Shown here: in pieces, positions 17,381-27,068 of the stretch
Numbering within the stretch: position 1 is the stretch's first letter
How the letters are laid out: every line of letters starts with the position of its first letter
Assembly: GCA_023898405.1 (NCBI GenBank)
Contig: CP060221.1
Location: 2,433,501-2,497,500 of the forward strand
Origin: Myxococcales bacterium
Lineage (GTDB): Bacteria > Myxococcota > UBA727 > JABDBI01
DNA: 64,000 bases
Reading direction: 5' to 3'
Program-made: the position numbers and the translations under genes
Notes under the pieces: model-generated
What the model saw: only the letters and a program-made list of their open reading frames with translations
Told to the model about the DNA's origin: nothing
Databases searched by the model: none

Positions 17381-17956
17381 ATGGAAAGTGTTCGCAGTTG
17401 TTTAGTGTGTAGGAAAAAGGCGAGCAGGCAGAGCTTGCTGAGATTCGTGCGCGCTCTTGATGGGGAGATTGCTTTTGATGAAAAAGCAATAGCGCCTTCA
17501 CGTGGCGCTTGGATTTGTGCCACCAGACTGTGTTTAACAAAAGCTTTTGATAAGAGGTTGTTATTTCGGAAAGAAAAAGTTTTACCGATAAACTCTAAAG
17601 AAATTTTAGAGCAGGTGACGAAACGATTAAAACTAAGCTTGTTGGGAAATCTGGGTATGTTAAGGCGTTTTGGCCACTGTGAAGTCGGTCGAGATGCTGT
17701 GAAAAGTTCGATGCTTTCTCAGAATATGGCTATGGTTTTATACGCTTCTGATTTTTCTCAGCGTTCATTGAAGGAAATTCAAGAAAACTCTAGAAGGTTT
17801 GATTGGCAGGTGCCAATTGTGAAGGTACCTGTTTCAATGGACGAGTTAGGAAATTGTTTAGGGCGTGAGAAAACGGGTGTTGTAGCCCTGAATAAAAGTC
17901 GTATAACGGAAGAAATTTTGATGAAATTGAATAAGTTGGCGTCTGTGAGCCAATAA
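17381..17956 (+). CDS. ylxR: YlxR-domain RNA-binding protein fused to an L7Ae-like domain
   Basis: A 191-residue two-domain protein. Residues 1-80 are YlxR (DUF448): R-S-C-L-V-C-R-K-K, L-L-R-F-V-R and the G-A-W-I-C segment. Residues 95-190 resemble the L7Ae/L30e/YlxQ fold, ending L-G-R-E-K-T-G-V-V-A-L. In Firmicutes YlxR and YlxQ are separate neighbours in the same place; fusion here is a lineage trait. Proposed roles are RNA binding and regulation of RNase P or transcription; the exact function is uncertain. Confidence 0.87.
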   Translation: MESVRSCLVCRKKASRQSLLRFVRALDGEIAFDEKAIAPSRGAWICATRLCLTKAFDKRLLFRKEKVLPINSKEILEQVTKRLKLSLLGNLGMLRRFGHCEVGRDAVKSSMLSQNMAMVLYASDFSQRSLKEIQENSRRFDWQVPIVKVPVSMDELGNCLGREKTGVVALNKSRITEEILMKLNKLASVSQ

Positions 17957-18054
17957 GGAAACGGACAATATGCTGTATCGCAAAACTGCGAGTTTTGTTG
18001 AGTTGTTTATTTTCATCGACAAAGCGCTGACGAGCAGTGGTAAGGGGATGTTGA

Positions 18055-20805
18055 ATGGGTAAATTACGAGTGCATGAATTGGCAAAAAAATTAAATATGT
18101 CCAACCAGGAAGTTATTGCCAAGCTCATTGCCAATGGTGTCGAAGTTCGTACCCATTCAAGCAGTGTCGATGAGCAGAAGGCATACAAAGCTTTGGGACT
18201 ATCACCTAGTGGAGACGCAGTAGCTGTGACAAGTAGGCCAAGAACCGTATTAAGAAGACGTAGAGATCAAGCTGAAGAAAACCTGCCGGAGGAGCTTAAT
18301 GCTTCGCCAGCTTCATCTCCCGTCGATGAATTGAAGACGGCTGCTGAAGAAAAGAAAAACTTAGCAGTAGTAGAAAATTCTGAAGAAAGTGAACCTGTTG
18401 AAAAACAGATCGAGTTACAACCTACTACATCCGCAAGCGAAAAAGAGGTTGTTAGTAAACCAACGCTTGATAAGGAAGAAAAAGTGGCCCCAGCGCAAAA
18501 AGAAGCACGATTCGATGCTGGTTTCCGTCCTGAAGTTGTGAAAACTGACAAACCCTCCAATGCAACCAGTGCAACAAAGGAAACTCCTCCGAGTAATGTT
18601 GTGCGTGTAATCGATGCGGATGCTATTAAGGCACGACTCGCCTCAGAAGGTCGCTCTTTTCAGCGACGGGGGTATAGCGGAGGAGCTCACGCACGATCCG
18701 GAGGTAGTCCTCGTTCAGGAGCTGCCGGTGCTGGTAGAAATTTTGGCGGCGCGACAGAACGTGAGCCTTATGTCCCGCAAGCAGTTTCTCCTCAACCTCC
18801 GGCGGGGCCTGACGCATCACAAAAACCCGGAGGCAGGCCTTCTAAAAAGAAAAAGGGGTCAACCAACTATTCGCGTGAAATGAGAGATACGTCCTCTGGC
18901 GGCAGAGAATTATGGCTTGCCCCTGGACGTAAGAAAAAATCATCAGCTTTAAAAACTCAGGGCAAAGCAACTACTCTTACTCAGGCTGCTGCTCATAAAC
19001 GCGTTATTGAAATGACCGATGCGATTACGGTTCATGATCTTGCTCATGCAATGGCGATCAAGGCTGGTCAGGTTGTAAGTAAACTTCTTTCCATGGGAAT
19101 GATGGTTACTATCAATGAGGCGATCGATTTCGATACAGCATCCATTGTTGCCAGCGAATTTGGTTTCGAAATCAAAAACGTAGCCTTTGAAGAGGCGAAC
19201 CTGATTAAAGAGAGTGAGGATTCGCCCGAAAACCTATTGCCACGAGCACCGATTGTAACGGTTATGGGGCACGTCGATCACGGAAAAACAAGTGTGCTCG
19301 ATGCATTGAGACAGACTTCCGTTGTTAAGGGCGAAGCAGGGGGAATTACCCAGCACATAGGTGCTTATTCTGTTGAGACTGAACACGGTGCTGTAACGTT
19401 TTTGGATACTCCTGGACATGAAGCTTTTACTTCTATGAGAGCCCGCGGAGCTGAAGTTACCGACATTGTGGTGCTTGTTGTTGCAGCAGACGACGGAGTG
19501 ATGCCTCAAACAAGGGAAGCTATTGATCACGCCAAAGCCGCTAAAGTGCCAGTTGTGGTTGCCATTAATAAAATGGATCTACCAGATGCTAAACCTGAGC
19601 GGGTTATGCAACAGTTATCAGAACTTGGTCTTCAACCAGAAGAGTGGGGCGGTGATACCCAGTTTTTTAAAGTATCAGCTCTAAAGAAAACAGGTTTGGA
19701 TGATCTGATTGCTGGTTTGGCCGCTTTAGCTGAAGTATTGGAATTAAAAGCAAATCCAAATAAGCCAGCATCCGGATGCGTAGTAGAAGCAAAACTCGAT
19801 AAAGGTCGAGGTCCTGTGGCAACAATTCTGACTCAGTCAGGCACCCTAAAACAAGGTGATTATGTTGTAGCTGGTGAATGCATGGGACGTGTGCGTGCTA
19901 TGTATGACTCCAATGGTATGTTGCTTAAAGAAGCTGGTCCATCGATTCCTGTGCAGGTGTTGGGGCTTTCGAGTGTGCCAACCGCAGGTGATCAGGTGAA
20001 TGCTGTTTTAGATGATAAGACTGCAAAAACCATTGCTAATCATCGTGCTCAGAAAAACAGAGAGAAGGAATTGCTTAAAACTAAAAACTTTTCTTTGGAA
20101 AACTTTTTGGCACAGGCTCCGGGAGAAGAAGCTAAGACTTTGCGCTTGATTGTAAAAGCCGACGTATACGGTTCAGCAGAGGCTTTGACCGCTTCCCTAG
20201 AAAATTTATCAACCAAAGAAGTTAAAGTAGAAATTGTTCACTCTGGTGTTGGCACGATTACGGAAAGTAATGTGAATTTGGCGATGGCATCGCAAGCCAT
20301 TATTATCGGTTTCAATATTAAGGCCGATGGAAAAGCCCAGGCCTTGGCCGCTCAAGAGAAAATAGATGTTCGCTATTATTCTGTTATCTATGAAGCAATC
20401 GATGATGTTAGAAAAGCAATGGCCGGATTACTAGCTCCTGTAGTTGAAGAACGCTATTTGGGTAAAGCCGAAGTGAGAATGATTATTTCTGTATCCAAAC
20501 ATGGCAAGATTGCCGGAAGCTATGTGCTTGATGGCAAGATTGTTCGCTCTGCAAAAATACGTCTCAAACGTAAGAATGATGAGCTTTTTGTTGGCAGCAT
20601 TGCTGGTCTTAAGCGCTTTAAAGATGATGTCAAAGAAGTTGGTTCAGGCTATGAGTGCGGAATTGTTTTGGATGGTTTCAGTGACTTCCAAGAAGGCGAT
20701 ATCTTGGAATGCTTTGAGCTTAAGGAAGTTGAAGCAAAATTATCGGAATCTATTTCAGCTTCCGAAGGAAAGAATAAAGATGTTGAGAATAGCCACTCAG
20801 CATAG
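18055..20805 (+). CDS. infB: Translation initiation factor IF-2
   Basis: A 916-residue IF-2. It has two IF2_N domains (residues 1-55 and about 310-370) separated by a low-complexity, charged and glycine-rich linker of about 250 residues. The GTPase domain starts near residue 400 with G-H-V-D-H-G-K-T, D-T-P-G-H-E-A-F and N-K-M-D, followed by domains II-IV. It brings initiator tRNA to the ribosome. AAGGGG lies seven bases before the ATG. The 98 bp gap after ylxR is the largest in the operon and might hold an internal promoter. Confidence 0.97.
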   Translation: MGKLRVHELAKKLNMSNQEVIAKLIANGVEVRTHSSSVDEQKAYKALGLSPSGDAVAVTSRPRTVLRRRRDQAEENLPEELNASPASSPVDELKTAAEEKKNLAVVENSEESEPVEKQIELQPTTSASEKEVVSKPTLDKEEKVAPAQKEARFDAGFRPEVVKTDKPSNATSATKETPPSNVVRVIDADAIKARLASEGRSFQRRGYSGGAHARSGGSPRSGAAGAGRNFGGATEREPYVPQAVSPQPPAGPDASQKPGGRPSKKKKGSTNYSREMRDTSSGGRELWLAPGRKKKSSALKTQGKATTLTQAAAHKRVIEMTDAITVHDLAHAMAIKAGQVVSKLLSMGMMVTINEAIDFDTASIVASEFGFEIKNVAFEEANLIKESEDSPENLLPRAPIVTVMGHVDHGKTSVLDALRQTSVVKGEAGGITQHIGAYSVETEHGAVTFLDTPGHEAFTSMRARGAEVTDIVVLVVAADDGVMPQTREAIDHAKAAKVPVVVAINKMDLPDAKPERVMQQLSELGLQPEEWGGDTQFFKVSALKKTGLDDLIAGLAALAEVLELKANPNKPASGCVVEAKLDKGRGPVATILTQSGTLKQGDYVVAGECMGRVRAMYDSNGMLLKEAGPSIPVQVLGLSSVPTAGDQVNAVLDDKTAKTIANHRAQKNREKELLKTKNFSLENFLAQAPGEEAKTLRLIVKADVYGSAEALTASLENLSTKEVKVEIVHSGVGTITESNVNLAMASQAIIIGFNIKADGKAQALAAQEKIDVRYYSVIYEAIDDVRKAMAGLLAPVVEERYLGKAEVRMIISVSKHGKIAGSYVLDGKIVRSAKIRLKRKNDELFVGSIAGLKRFKDDVKEVGSGYECGIVLDGFSDFQEGDILECFELKEVEAKLSESISASEGKNKDVENSHSA

Positions 20806-20819
20806 TTTGGGGAGTAATG

Positions 20820-21152
20820 ATGCCGACGTTTAGAAAAGAAAGAATGGGTGAAGCCATTAGGAAAGTTGTGTGTGAAAAAATGTCACGGCATCATTCGCTT
20901 ATTCCATCTTGCGTGCTTACCATCAACCGAGTTGAGGTAACACCAGATTATGGTTTGGCCAAAATTTTCTATTCAGTGTTTGGTAATATTGATGAAAACG
21001 GTGCGCAGCAGGTAATGAAAACTCATCGCTCTGAATTTCGTCATGAAGTTTCTCAAAAGCTGAATCTAAGAAAGACGCCCAAGATTGAATTTTTCTTTGA
21101 TAAAAATACCGAGCATGCCTTTAAAATTGATGGTTTGCTAAAAAAAAGCTGA
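20820..21152 (+). CDS. rbfA: Ribosome-binding factor A
   Basis: A 110-residue RbfA with F-R-K-E-R-M-G-E-A-I-R-K near the start and the KH-type fold ending in I-E-F-F-F-D. It helps mature the 5' end of 16S rRNA in the 30S subunit. Two ATGs are adjacent; the second is preferred because the GGAG site is only two bases from the first. It follows infB by 14 bases and closes the translation operon. Confidence 0.93.
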   Translation: MPTFRKERMGEAIRKVVCEKMSRHHSLIPSCVLTINRVEVTPDYGLAKIFYSVFGNIDENGAQQVMKTHRSEFRHEVSQKLNLRKTPKIEFFFDKNTEHAFKIDGLLKKS

Positions 21153-21174
21153 AGCTCCCTTTATAGAGGGTGAA

Positions 21175-21876
21175 ATGGATATTTCTCTTGCTATCTTGTG
21201 TGCACTTTCATTAGAGGCAGAGCCGATCATAGATGCTCTTGATATGCGGGAATCGTTCGACGTTTTTGATGCGAGGCTTGGGCTGAGAATTTTTCTATCA
21301 GAAGACTCAAAAACCGCTTTGGTGCTTTTTGGTAAGTGCCCAAAGTATAAAGTCGATAGAATCGGCACTCAATTTGCAACTCTTGCCGCGTGGGAAACCA
21401 TCAAAGTGATAAACCCTAAAGCTTTGGCGAGTGTTGGCACAGCTGGTGGTTTTAAATCTAAGGGAGCTCACATAGGGGATGTTTTTTTAAGTTGCGGCCC
21501 AATTTATTACCACGGGCGGCACATTCCTGTTGAGGCTTATCATGAATTTGAGAAAGGGGCATTTTTGTCTGCAGATATAAAAGTTCCTCCTGCTATTAAA
21601 GCGGGCATTGTTTCAAGTGGAGATGCTGTTTTTGCATCGATTGATGACCATAAAAAAATGCAGCTCTTTAATACCGATGCTAAGGATATGGAAGCTGCTG
21701 CTGTCGCTGAAGTTGCTTCTCTGTGTCATACACCTATGTTTGCCCTCAAAGCTATTTCAGATTTTGTAGATTCAAATATTTCTACCCATGAACAATTCAA
21801 AACCAATTATAAATTTGCCATAGAAAGACTTGTAAGCGCTCTCATGAAGCTGGATCTTATCTGTGCGCAAAAATAG
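21175..21876 (+). CDS. MTA/SAH nucleosidase-like protein
   Basis: A 233-residue PNP/UDP-phosphorylase-fold protein. Landmarks are I-L-C-A-L-S-L-E-A-E at the N-terminus, S-V-G-T-A-G-G-F, K-D-M-E-A-A-A-V-A-E-V with the ribose-binding glutamate, and A-I-S-D-F-V-D with the catalytic aspartate. The family cleaves methylthioadenosine and S-adenosylhomocysteine in the activated methyl cycle. It is 22 bases downstream of rbfA and may be read from the same transcript. Exact substrate preference cannot be told from the sequence. Confidence 0.82.
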   Translation: MDISLAILCALSLEAEPIIDALDMRESFDVFDARLGLRIFLSEDSKTALVLFGKCPKYKVDRIGTQFATLAAWETIKVINPKALASVGTAGGFKSKGAHIGDVFLSCGPIYYHGRHIPVEAYHEFEKGAFLSADIKVPPAIKAGIVSSGDAVFASIDDHKKMQLFNTDAKDMEAAAVAEVASLCHTPMFALKAISDFVDSNISTHEQFKTNYKFAIERLVSALMKLDLICAQK

Positions 21877-21879
21877 AAT

Positions 21880-22767
21880 TCAAATAGTGCCCATCATAGA
21901 AAGATGAAGTTTAAATAATTTTTCTAGACCGCGACTGTAGCGTTTTGTATTAAAACTGCGGAGCAATGCTTTTTTCTTTTTGATTTTTTTTATGCCTTTA
22001 TGGTGCTCTTTTTTGAGCGTAGATAAATATTTGTGCTGAGTGTGAGGAAATTTTTCTAGATAAAGAGCCATTTCATTAGTGCCATCACATTCTTTTTTTT
22101 CTCTTTCAAAGGTGGCGATAAGATTGCCGATACGGCCGAGCCTTTGACCTATTAAAAAAATCTCACGGCATACTCCCAGTTCTTTTTCGTTAAATTTATT
22201 GAGCGCCATAAGATCGATCATGCCAGCGGCAACCATACCCATATTGAAAGGACCATAGATTTTGGCTTCGGTCATGTTTCTGATCGAGGGAAAGGCTGTC
22301 ATAAGTTCGGAATAACGATTAGCAAGATAAATCTGCCACACATCAAAGAGAAAAATTTCTTGGCATGCTTGCCAATTGGGCAAACCGTGCAGAATATTTT
22401 GAATGTTTTTGATGAGAAGTTGAGTAAGCTCAATAATTTGTTTTTCTTTTTCACTTTGTACTTCCTGGTATCCGCACTGACATGGACCGCCAACTTTGTA
22501 TAAAATTTTTAATAAGCTCGGATTAAAATAATGTGGATTGTCGGCCATATCGTCGAGCAAAGTGATGAGCATGCCCAATAAAATTTTAGCCTTGAGTGCT
22601 GATTTAAAATAGCTCTCATTAACAGTATCTAGTGTTGTATAGGTATAACCCTTGACAAGAAATCGAGAAAACAGAGCTTTTGGACGGTTATCTATGACCG
22701 ACACATAATGATCGATGAGCATATCGACTTCTATAGTATCGATTTTTTGTTTGTTTGCTTTGGACAT
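21880..22767 (-). CDS. Divergent class I terpene synthase-like protein
   Basis: A 295-residue mainly helical protein with terpene cyclase landmarks: L-D-D-M-A-D at residues 71-76, fitting the Asp-rich DDxxD motif, and N-L-I-A-T-F-E-R-E at 215-223, fitting the N-D-x-x-S/T-x-x-x-E metal site with Leu in place of the second residue. An Arg-Tyr pair at 276-277 may be the usual C-terminal RY. The length is a little short of typical bacterial sesquiterpene cyclases. It begins three bases after the P450 stop, so the two form an operon. Substrate and product are unknown. Confidence 0.6.
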   Translation of the reverse strand: MSKANKQKIDTIEVDMLIDHYVSVIDNRPKALFSRFLVKGYTYTTLDTVNESYFKSALKAKILLGMLITLLDDMADNPHYFNPSLLKILYKVGGPCQCGYQEVQSEKEKQIIELTQLLIKNIQNILHGLPNWQACQEIFLFDVWQIYLANRYSELMTAFPSIRNMTEAKIYGPFNMGMVAAGMIDLMALNKFNEKELGVCREIFLIGQRLGRIGNLIATFEREKKECDGTNEMALYLEKFPHTQHKYLSTLKKEHHKGIKKIKKKKALLRSFNTKRYSRGLEKLFKLHLSMMGTI

Positions 22768-22770
22768 TAA

Positions 22771-23973
22771 TCATCTCTTGCTAAATTTTATCTTTTGACC
22801 ACTTTTGGGGTGAAGCGTGATGAGCTGCTCTGTTTCTATTGAGTGGCCGACCGGCTCAATGTAAAAATTTTTACAAAAAATTTGTAAGATAATGCATGCC
22901 TCAAGATAGGCGAGTCTTTCTCCAACACATGATTTGTTTCCTAGGCTAAATGGCATAAAAGCTGGATTATGGTGGCAATCAATAAATCTGTTGGGATCAA
23001 AAATATGAGGGTCTTTAAAATAAGTGTGGCTGTTATGAATTTGCTTAATAGCAATGATTATTTGATCGCCTTTGTAAATGTTTAATCCTTGTATAGAAGT
23101 ATTTTTTTTAGCTTTTTTTGTCACCATGTAGGCCGGAGGATAGAGCCTAAGGCTTTCTTGATAGATAGCTTTGGTGAAAATAAAATCATTGGCGATACGG
23201 TCTTGATAATGCGCATACCGGGTCAACAGCAAAAAAGTAAAAGCCAAAGATGAAGCTGTAGTCTCATGTCCTGCAAATAAAAAGGTCATGCATTGATCAA
23301 TAATATGAGGGCTCTTTGAAAATAAATTTACAATGTTTTTTTCTTGTTTGGATGTCTCTTGCTTGAGCGTTGAGAGAATAAAGCCTCTGATGGAATTTTT
23401 AAGCGCAATTATTTCTTTGTTCTGTCTTGATGGTAACCAAAGCGGTAGTGATATGAGCTGATTGATGCGATTGCCACAAATATGGTTGAGCCGTAAAAAC
23501 TCTTGTCCAACTTTTTTAGAAGAATCTTTATAGTTCACACCCAAAAAAATGCGAAAAGCCGTATTAAGAATAAGTTCGGTCATGAGTTCATCGATAGCAA
23601 TTGCTCTATCATTAGGGATTGAGCTGACATAGGATAAAGCAATTTCTTCGATGACAGCTTGCAGATGAGCCAAATTATCTTGGCTAAAAATTGCGCGAGA
23701 TTTTTTTCGTACTTCCTGTGAAGCTTTTCCCTCGAGTTGTACCAGTCCATGCTCACCGGTAATAGGAGTTATTTTTTTCAAAATAGTATCGTTTTTACCA
23801 AAAGCATCTGCATAGGTGACTAAAATTTCACGAGCAGCTTGAGCGTTAAATACAAATATAAATGCTTTGTGGCCGATGTGAGATCGTTGAATACCTGGCC
23901 CCGAACGAGCCAAGCTATCTAATAATTCGATCGGGTTGCTAAGAAACATTCTTAGCCTTTCAAGGTTATCCAT
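22771..23973 (-). CDS. Cytochrome P450
   Basis: A 400-residue heme monooxygenase. The oxygen-binding I-helix motif A-G-H-E-T-T is near residue 237, the E-x-x-R pair (E-S-L-R) near 273, and the heme loop F-S-L-G-N-K-S-C-V-G-E with ligand Cys349. There is no signal peptide, and no redox partner gene nearby. P450s next to terpene cyclases usually hydroxylate or otherwise oxidise the cyclised product, so a terpenoid role is inferred. It is the first gene of the two-gene operon. Confidence 0.93.
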   Translation of the reverse strand: MDNLERLRMFLSNPIELLDSLARSGPGIQRSHIGHKAFIFVFNAQAAREILVTYADAFGKNDTILKKITPITGEHGLVQLEGKASQEVRKKSRAIFSQDNLAHLQAVIEEIALSYVSSIPNDRAIAIDELMTELILNTAFRIFLGVNYKDSSKKVGQEFLRLNHICGNRINQLISLPLWLPSRQNKEIIALKNSIRGFILSTLKQETSKQEKNIVNLFSKSPHIIDQCMTFLFAGHETTASSLAFTFLLLTRYAHYQDRIANDFIFTKAIYQESLRLYPPAYMVTKKAKKNTSIQGLNIYKGDQIIIAIKQIHNSHTYFKDPHIFDPNRFIDCHHNPAFMPFSLGNKSCVGERLAYLEACIILQIFCKNFYIEPVGHSIETEQLITLHPKSGQKIKFSKR

Positions 23974-24063
23974 GCACTGCTAACAAAATTAGCGGATGCA
24001 AACTTCCAGAAAAATTTTAGAGCTTAATAAAAGAACCGTCGCACAGCTGGCAGAGAATGTACG

Positions 24064-24555
24064 TTATTCTTTTTCTAGAAAAACACTATTCATATGAAGA
24101 ATGTAATCCTCGTGCCTTATATAAGCTTCCCAGTCAATTCCTTGCTTCTGGGCTTGTTCTTGCAAGCTTGAATAACTTGAATCTAAGGTACCCAAAAGAT
24201 ATTGAGAGAAGGGACAATCAAGTTTTGCACTTACTAAAAGAATCTCAATAGCCTGTTTATTTTTTTTAGGACCTTGTTTCAGTAAATACAAACCAAGCGA
24301 ATAGCCCGCAGGAGCATAATTATTCTCCAGAGCTTTTTGAAACCAAAATTTTGTTTTCATGCGACTATATTTATTCGAAACTTGAGTCATATAATAAGTG
24401 CCCAAAAGATACTGAGCTTGAGGGTTTTTGAGCTGAGCTTGCTTTATTAGTTGGCCCAGGCCTTGGGGTTTTAATGAGAAAGTGGGTCCTGAAAAACTAC
24501 TTATTGATAAAAGATATGCAAACAAGAGAAGCAAAAAACGCCATTTCAATATCAT
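24064..24555 (-). CDS. Exported Sel1-repeat protein
   Basis: About 163 residues. The start at 24555 (M-I-L-K-W-R-F-L-L-L-L-F-A-Y-L-L) gives a signal peptide; the longer frame adds a second hydrophobic stretch and is less likely. At least three Sel1/TPR-like units are visible: A-Q-L-K-N-P-Q-A-Q-Y-L-L-G, A-L-E-N-N-Y-A-P-A-G-Y-S-L-G and S-A-K-L-D-C-P-F-S-Q-Y-L-L-G. Sel1 repeats act as protein-protein interaction scaffolds. It faces away from the nitrilase gene. Confidence 0.72.
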   Translation of the reverse strand: MILKWRFLLLLFAYLLSISSFSGPTFSLKPQGLGQLIKQAQLKNPQAQYLLGTYYMTQVSNKYSRMKTKFWFQKALENNYAPAGYSLGLYLLKQGPKKNKQAIEILLVSAKLDCPFSQYLLGTLDSSYSSLQEQAQKQGIDWEAYIRHEDYILHMNSVFLEKE

Positions 24556-24751
24556 TTTTTTCTCGTGAGGGATTAAGAACAGCTCAATAAGAATAATAAG
24601 CTTGATAAAATTATTCCAACCTAACTTGCTCAAGCCTGGGTATGGGCTCAAAAAAACATCACATATGAAACAGTTTTATTGTTCGAAGCTGGCCTTTATG
24701 AAAAGACGTCATTATTTTTAGACAGTGCTTTGTGAAACGAAGGGAGAATAT

Positions 24752-25579
24752 ATGGCTGTTATTGTTGCTGTAGGGCAAATGACCTCAGGTTCTGATAAGG
24801 AAGTTAATCTGTCAAAGATCGAGAAAATTGTGGCAAAAGCTCGAGCACGGCAGGCAAAATTTTTAAGCCTGCCAGAAAATTGTGTTTATTTTGGCAATAA
24901 TCACGATGCTTTTAGAATGGCAGAGCCTCTTAACGGAGAGAGCATAAAGTTCATAAGTGATTTAGCTCAAAAAAATAAAATGTGGATTTCTGTAGGAGGA
25001 TTTCAGGAGCAAATAGCTGGTGAAAAAAAATTTTATAATTCGCATGTGCTCATAGATGACAAAGGCATCATTGTTGAAGTTTATAGAAAAATACATCTTT
25101 TCTCAGTGAGCCTACCTGATGGAAGTACTTATCGTGAAGATAGTTCTGTACGCCCAGGGAAGGCTATAGTTTGCCATCAAACGCCTTTTTTTAAAGTTGC
25201 CTTATCAATTTGCTACGATATACGTTTTTCTTATTTGTATTGGGCTCTTAGAAACATGGGAGCTCAGGTCATTCTTGTGCCTGCAGCATTTACCGATACG
25301 ACTGGTAAAGCCCACTGGGAGATTTTGTGTAGAGCGCGGGCCATTGAAACACAAAGCTATGTCCTAGCTGCAGCTCAAAGTGGATATCATGAAAATAATA
25401 GAGTTACTTACGGTCATGCCGTGATTGTGGATCCTTGGGGAACCCTTATTGCTCAATGTGGCAATAACAACGATATAGCCTGTGCAGAAATAGATTTAGA
25501 GTATTTAAAAAATATTCGCACCCAAGTTCCCATTGAGCATCAGCAACGAAGTTTAGATAATGGACAGCAAAAAATTTAA
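24752..25579 (+). CDS. Carbon-nitrogen hydrolase (nitrilase superfamily, Nit-like)
   Basis: A 275-residue amidase with the Glu-Lys-Cys triad of the superfamily: L-P-E-N-C, Y-R-K-I-H-L-F and L-S-I-C-Y-D-I-R-F. The overall pattern (G-G-F-Q-E, D-P-W-G near the end) fits the Nit1/Nit2 group, which hydrolyses omega-amides such as deaminated glutathione. The start at 24752 follows GGGAG; the upstream extension to 24725 is not supported. Its last 20 bases overlap truA, so the two are translationally coupled. Confidence 0.87.
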   Translation: MAVIVAVGQMTSGSDKEVNLSKIEKIVAKARARQAKFLSLPENCVYFGNNHDAFRMAEPLNGESIKFISDLAQKNKMWISVGGFQEQIAGEKKFYNSHVLIDDKGIIVEVYRKIHLFSVSLPDGSTYREDSSVRPGKAIVCHQTPFFKVALSICYDIRFSYLYWALRNMGAQVILVPAAFTDTTGKAHWEILCRARAIETQSYVLAAAQSGYHENNRVTYGHAVIVDPWGTLIAQCGNNNDIACAEIDLEYLKNIRTQVPIEHQQRSLDNGQQKI

Positions 25580-26351
25580 AGAACGCACCTGCTTTTTACT
25601 GAGTTTTTCTTATTTGGGAGAAGGTTTCTTAGGAGTACAAGAACAGCCTGGTCTGAGAACTGTTTTGGGTGCGTTGCGCGAACGCATTGAACAATTGGCT
25701 GGGCAAAAAGCATGTGCAATGTGTGTAGCTGCCCGTACCGATAGAGGAGTGCAGGCTTTAGATAATTTTGTAACCTTTTATCTTAGAAATCCTTGTGATG
25801 CCAGTTCAACAATTGAAGGATTATTAAGAACTCAGGAGCCAGGTCTTTTTATTAAATTTGTGAAAAGAGTCTCGCCCCATGTCCATGCAAGAGCAAATGC
25901 TCATGGCAAACTATACCGCTACACTATTTTGGATAATTGCGCTGATACCGAAACTCAGAACTTAGCTTGGCATATCGCTCCAAGCATAGATATTGATGCC
26001 ATGAAAAAAGCAGTACTCAATCTAATTGGTGAGCATGATTTTTCATCTTTTAGAGGGAGAAGGTGTGGAGCTAAAAATCCTGTCAAATATCTAAAAAAAA
26101 TTACCATTGCACGAGTTTCACAGTGCTTTGTCGTTATCGAAGTAGAGGGTAATGGTTTTTTACGCTACATGATACGCAACATAGTTGGCACTTTGGTAGA
26201 AGTTGGCACGGGCTTAAGAAACCCCGTTGATGTAAAAAATATTCTTGATGCCAAAGATCGCCAGGCTGCTGGTATTATGGCGCCCGCCCATGGCCTGTGC
26301 TTAGTGAAGGTCAATTTTAAAGTTTCTGACAAAGACATCTATGAAGTGTAA
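25560..26351 (+). CDS. truA: tRNA pseudouridine synthase A
   Basis: A 263-residue TruA. The catalytic aspartate is in A-R-T-D-R-G-V-Q-A-L; other landmarks are R-Y-T-I-L-D, H-D-F-S-S-F-R-G and F-L-R-Y-M-I-R-N-I-V-G-T-L. It makes pseudouridine at positions 38-40 of tRNA anticodon arms. The start overlaps the nitrilase 3' end in another frame. Confidence 0.93.
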   Translation: MDSKKFKERTCFLLSFSYLGEGFLGVQEQPGLRTVLGALRERIEQLAGQKACAMCVAARTDRGVQALDNFVTFYLRNPCDASSTIEGLLRTQEPGLFIKFVKRVSPHVHARANAHGKLYRYTILDNCADTETQNLAWHIAPSIDIDAMKKAVLNLIGEHDFSSFRGRRCGAKNPVKYLKKITIARVSQCFVVIEVEGNGFLRYMIRNIVGTLVEVGTGLRNPVDVKNILDAKDRQAAGIMAPAHGLCLVKVNFKVSDKDIYEV

Positions 26352-26502
26352 GGTTTTGCATGTTTAAGCTATAAAATGTAACGGTTCAAACTTGAACTGA
26401 CAGACACTCCCAATTAAGCTAGACTGCTTGCTTATCCTCTCGCCTGTTCCCAATAAAATGTGGAATGACCAAGAAATGCCCCAATTCATTGGGGAAGGTG
26501 AG

Positions 26503-26868
26503 CTACTTTGTTGTGAGCAGTTTACGGAAAAAAATGCGGTCATGGCCTTCTATGTAGTCTTTCATTATACCTATTTCATGGTATCCAAGCTTTTGGCAGA
26601 AATTGGCAGCCTGGAAAGCTAATGTGTCTGTTGTAGAATAGGCCACTCCTCTTTGACGACCTTCTTTTTCAGCCGCTCTCATTAATTTAGATCCGATTCC
26701 TCTTCCTCTATGGTTTTTATAAACCCAGAGTATATAAATGAAGATGGACTGCTTTTCAGCGAATAGAATCAATCCGCCAATAATTTTTCTATTTTCATCA
26801 AAGGCCAAAAAAGATATTTCTTCGTCTTAGCCTATTTTTTGCGCATTGAAGCGAAAAGTTGCGCTAAG
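26503..26868 (-). pseudogene. GNAT-family acetyltransferase, nonsense-interrupted
   Basis: Below the in-frame TAA at 26827-26829 there are about 108 codons of a GNAT domain with the acetyl-CoA loop R-G-R-G-I-G-S-K-L-M. Above that stop, the same frame reads F-R-F-N-A-Q-K-I-G, which matches what usually precedes this part of such enzymes. The gene therefore looks interrupted by one stop codon. Translation from TTG at 26808 would yield a 101-residue core lacking the first strand and helices. Activity is doubtful. Confidence 0.5.
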
Positions 26869-27068
26869 CATGTTGAGAAGAATTAAGGCCGTTAAGAGTC
26901 TTGTAAACCCTTAAGTGACTTGCCGGTTCCATTACTCCCTCTAAACCTCCTCGTAGCAATTTTTAGGGGGAGCTTGTACATGGGTAAAAGAGAAGATTGC
27001 TGTCATGGTTATTATGAGCCAAAAAACATCAATAATTTATGTGCTTACTCAAAAAAAAGGAAATTTGC

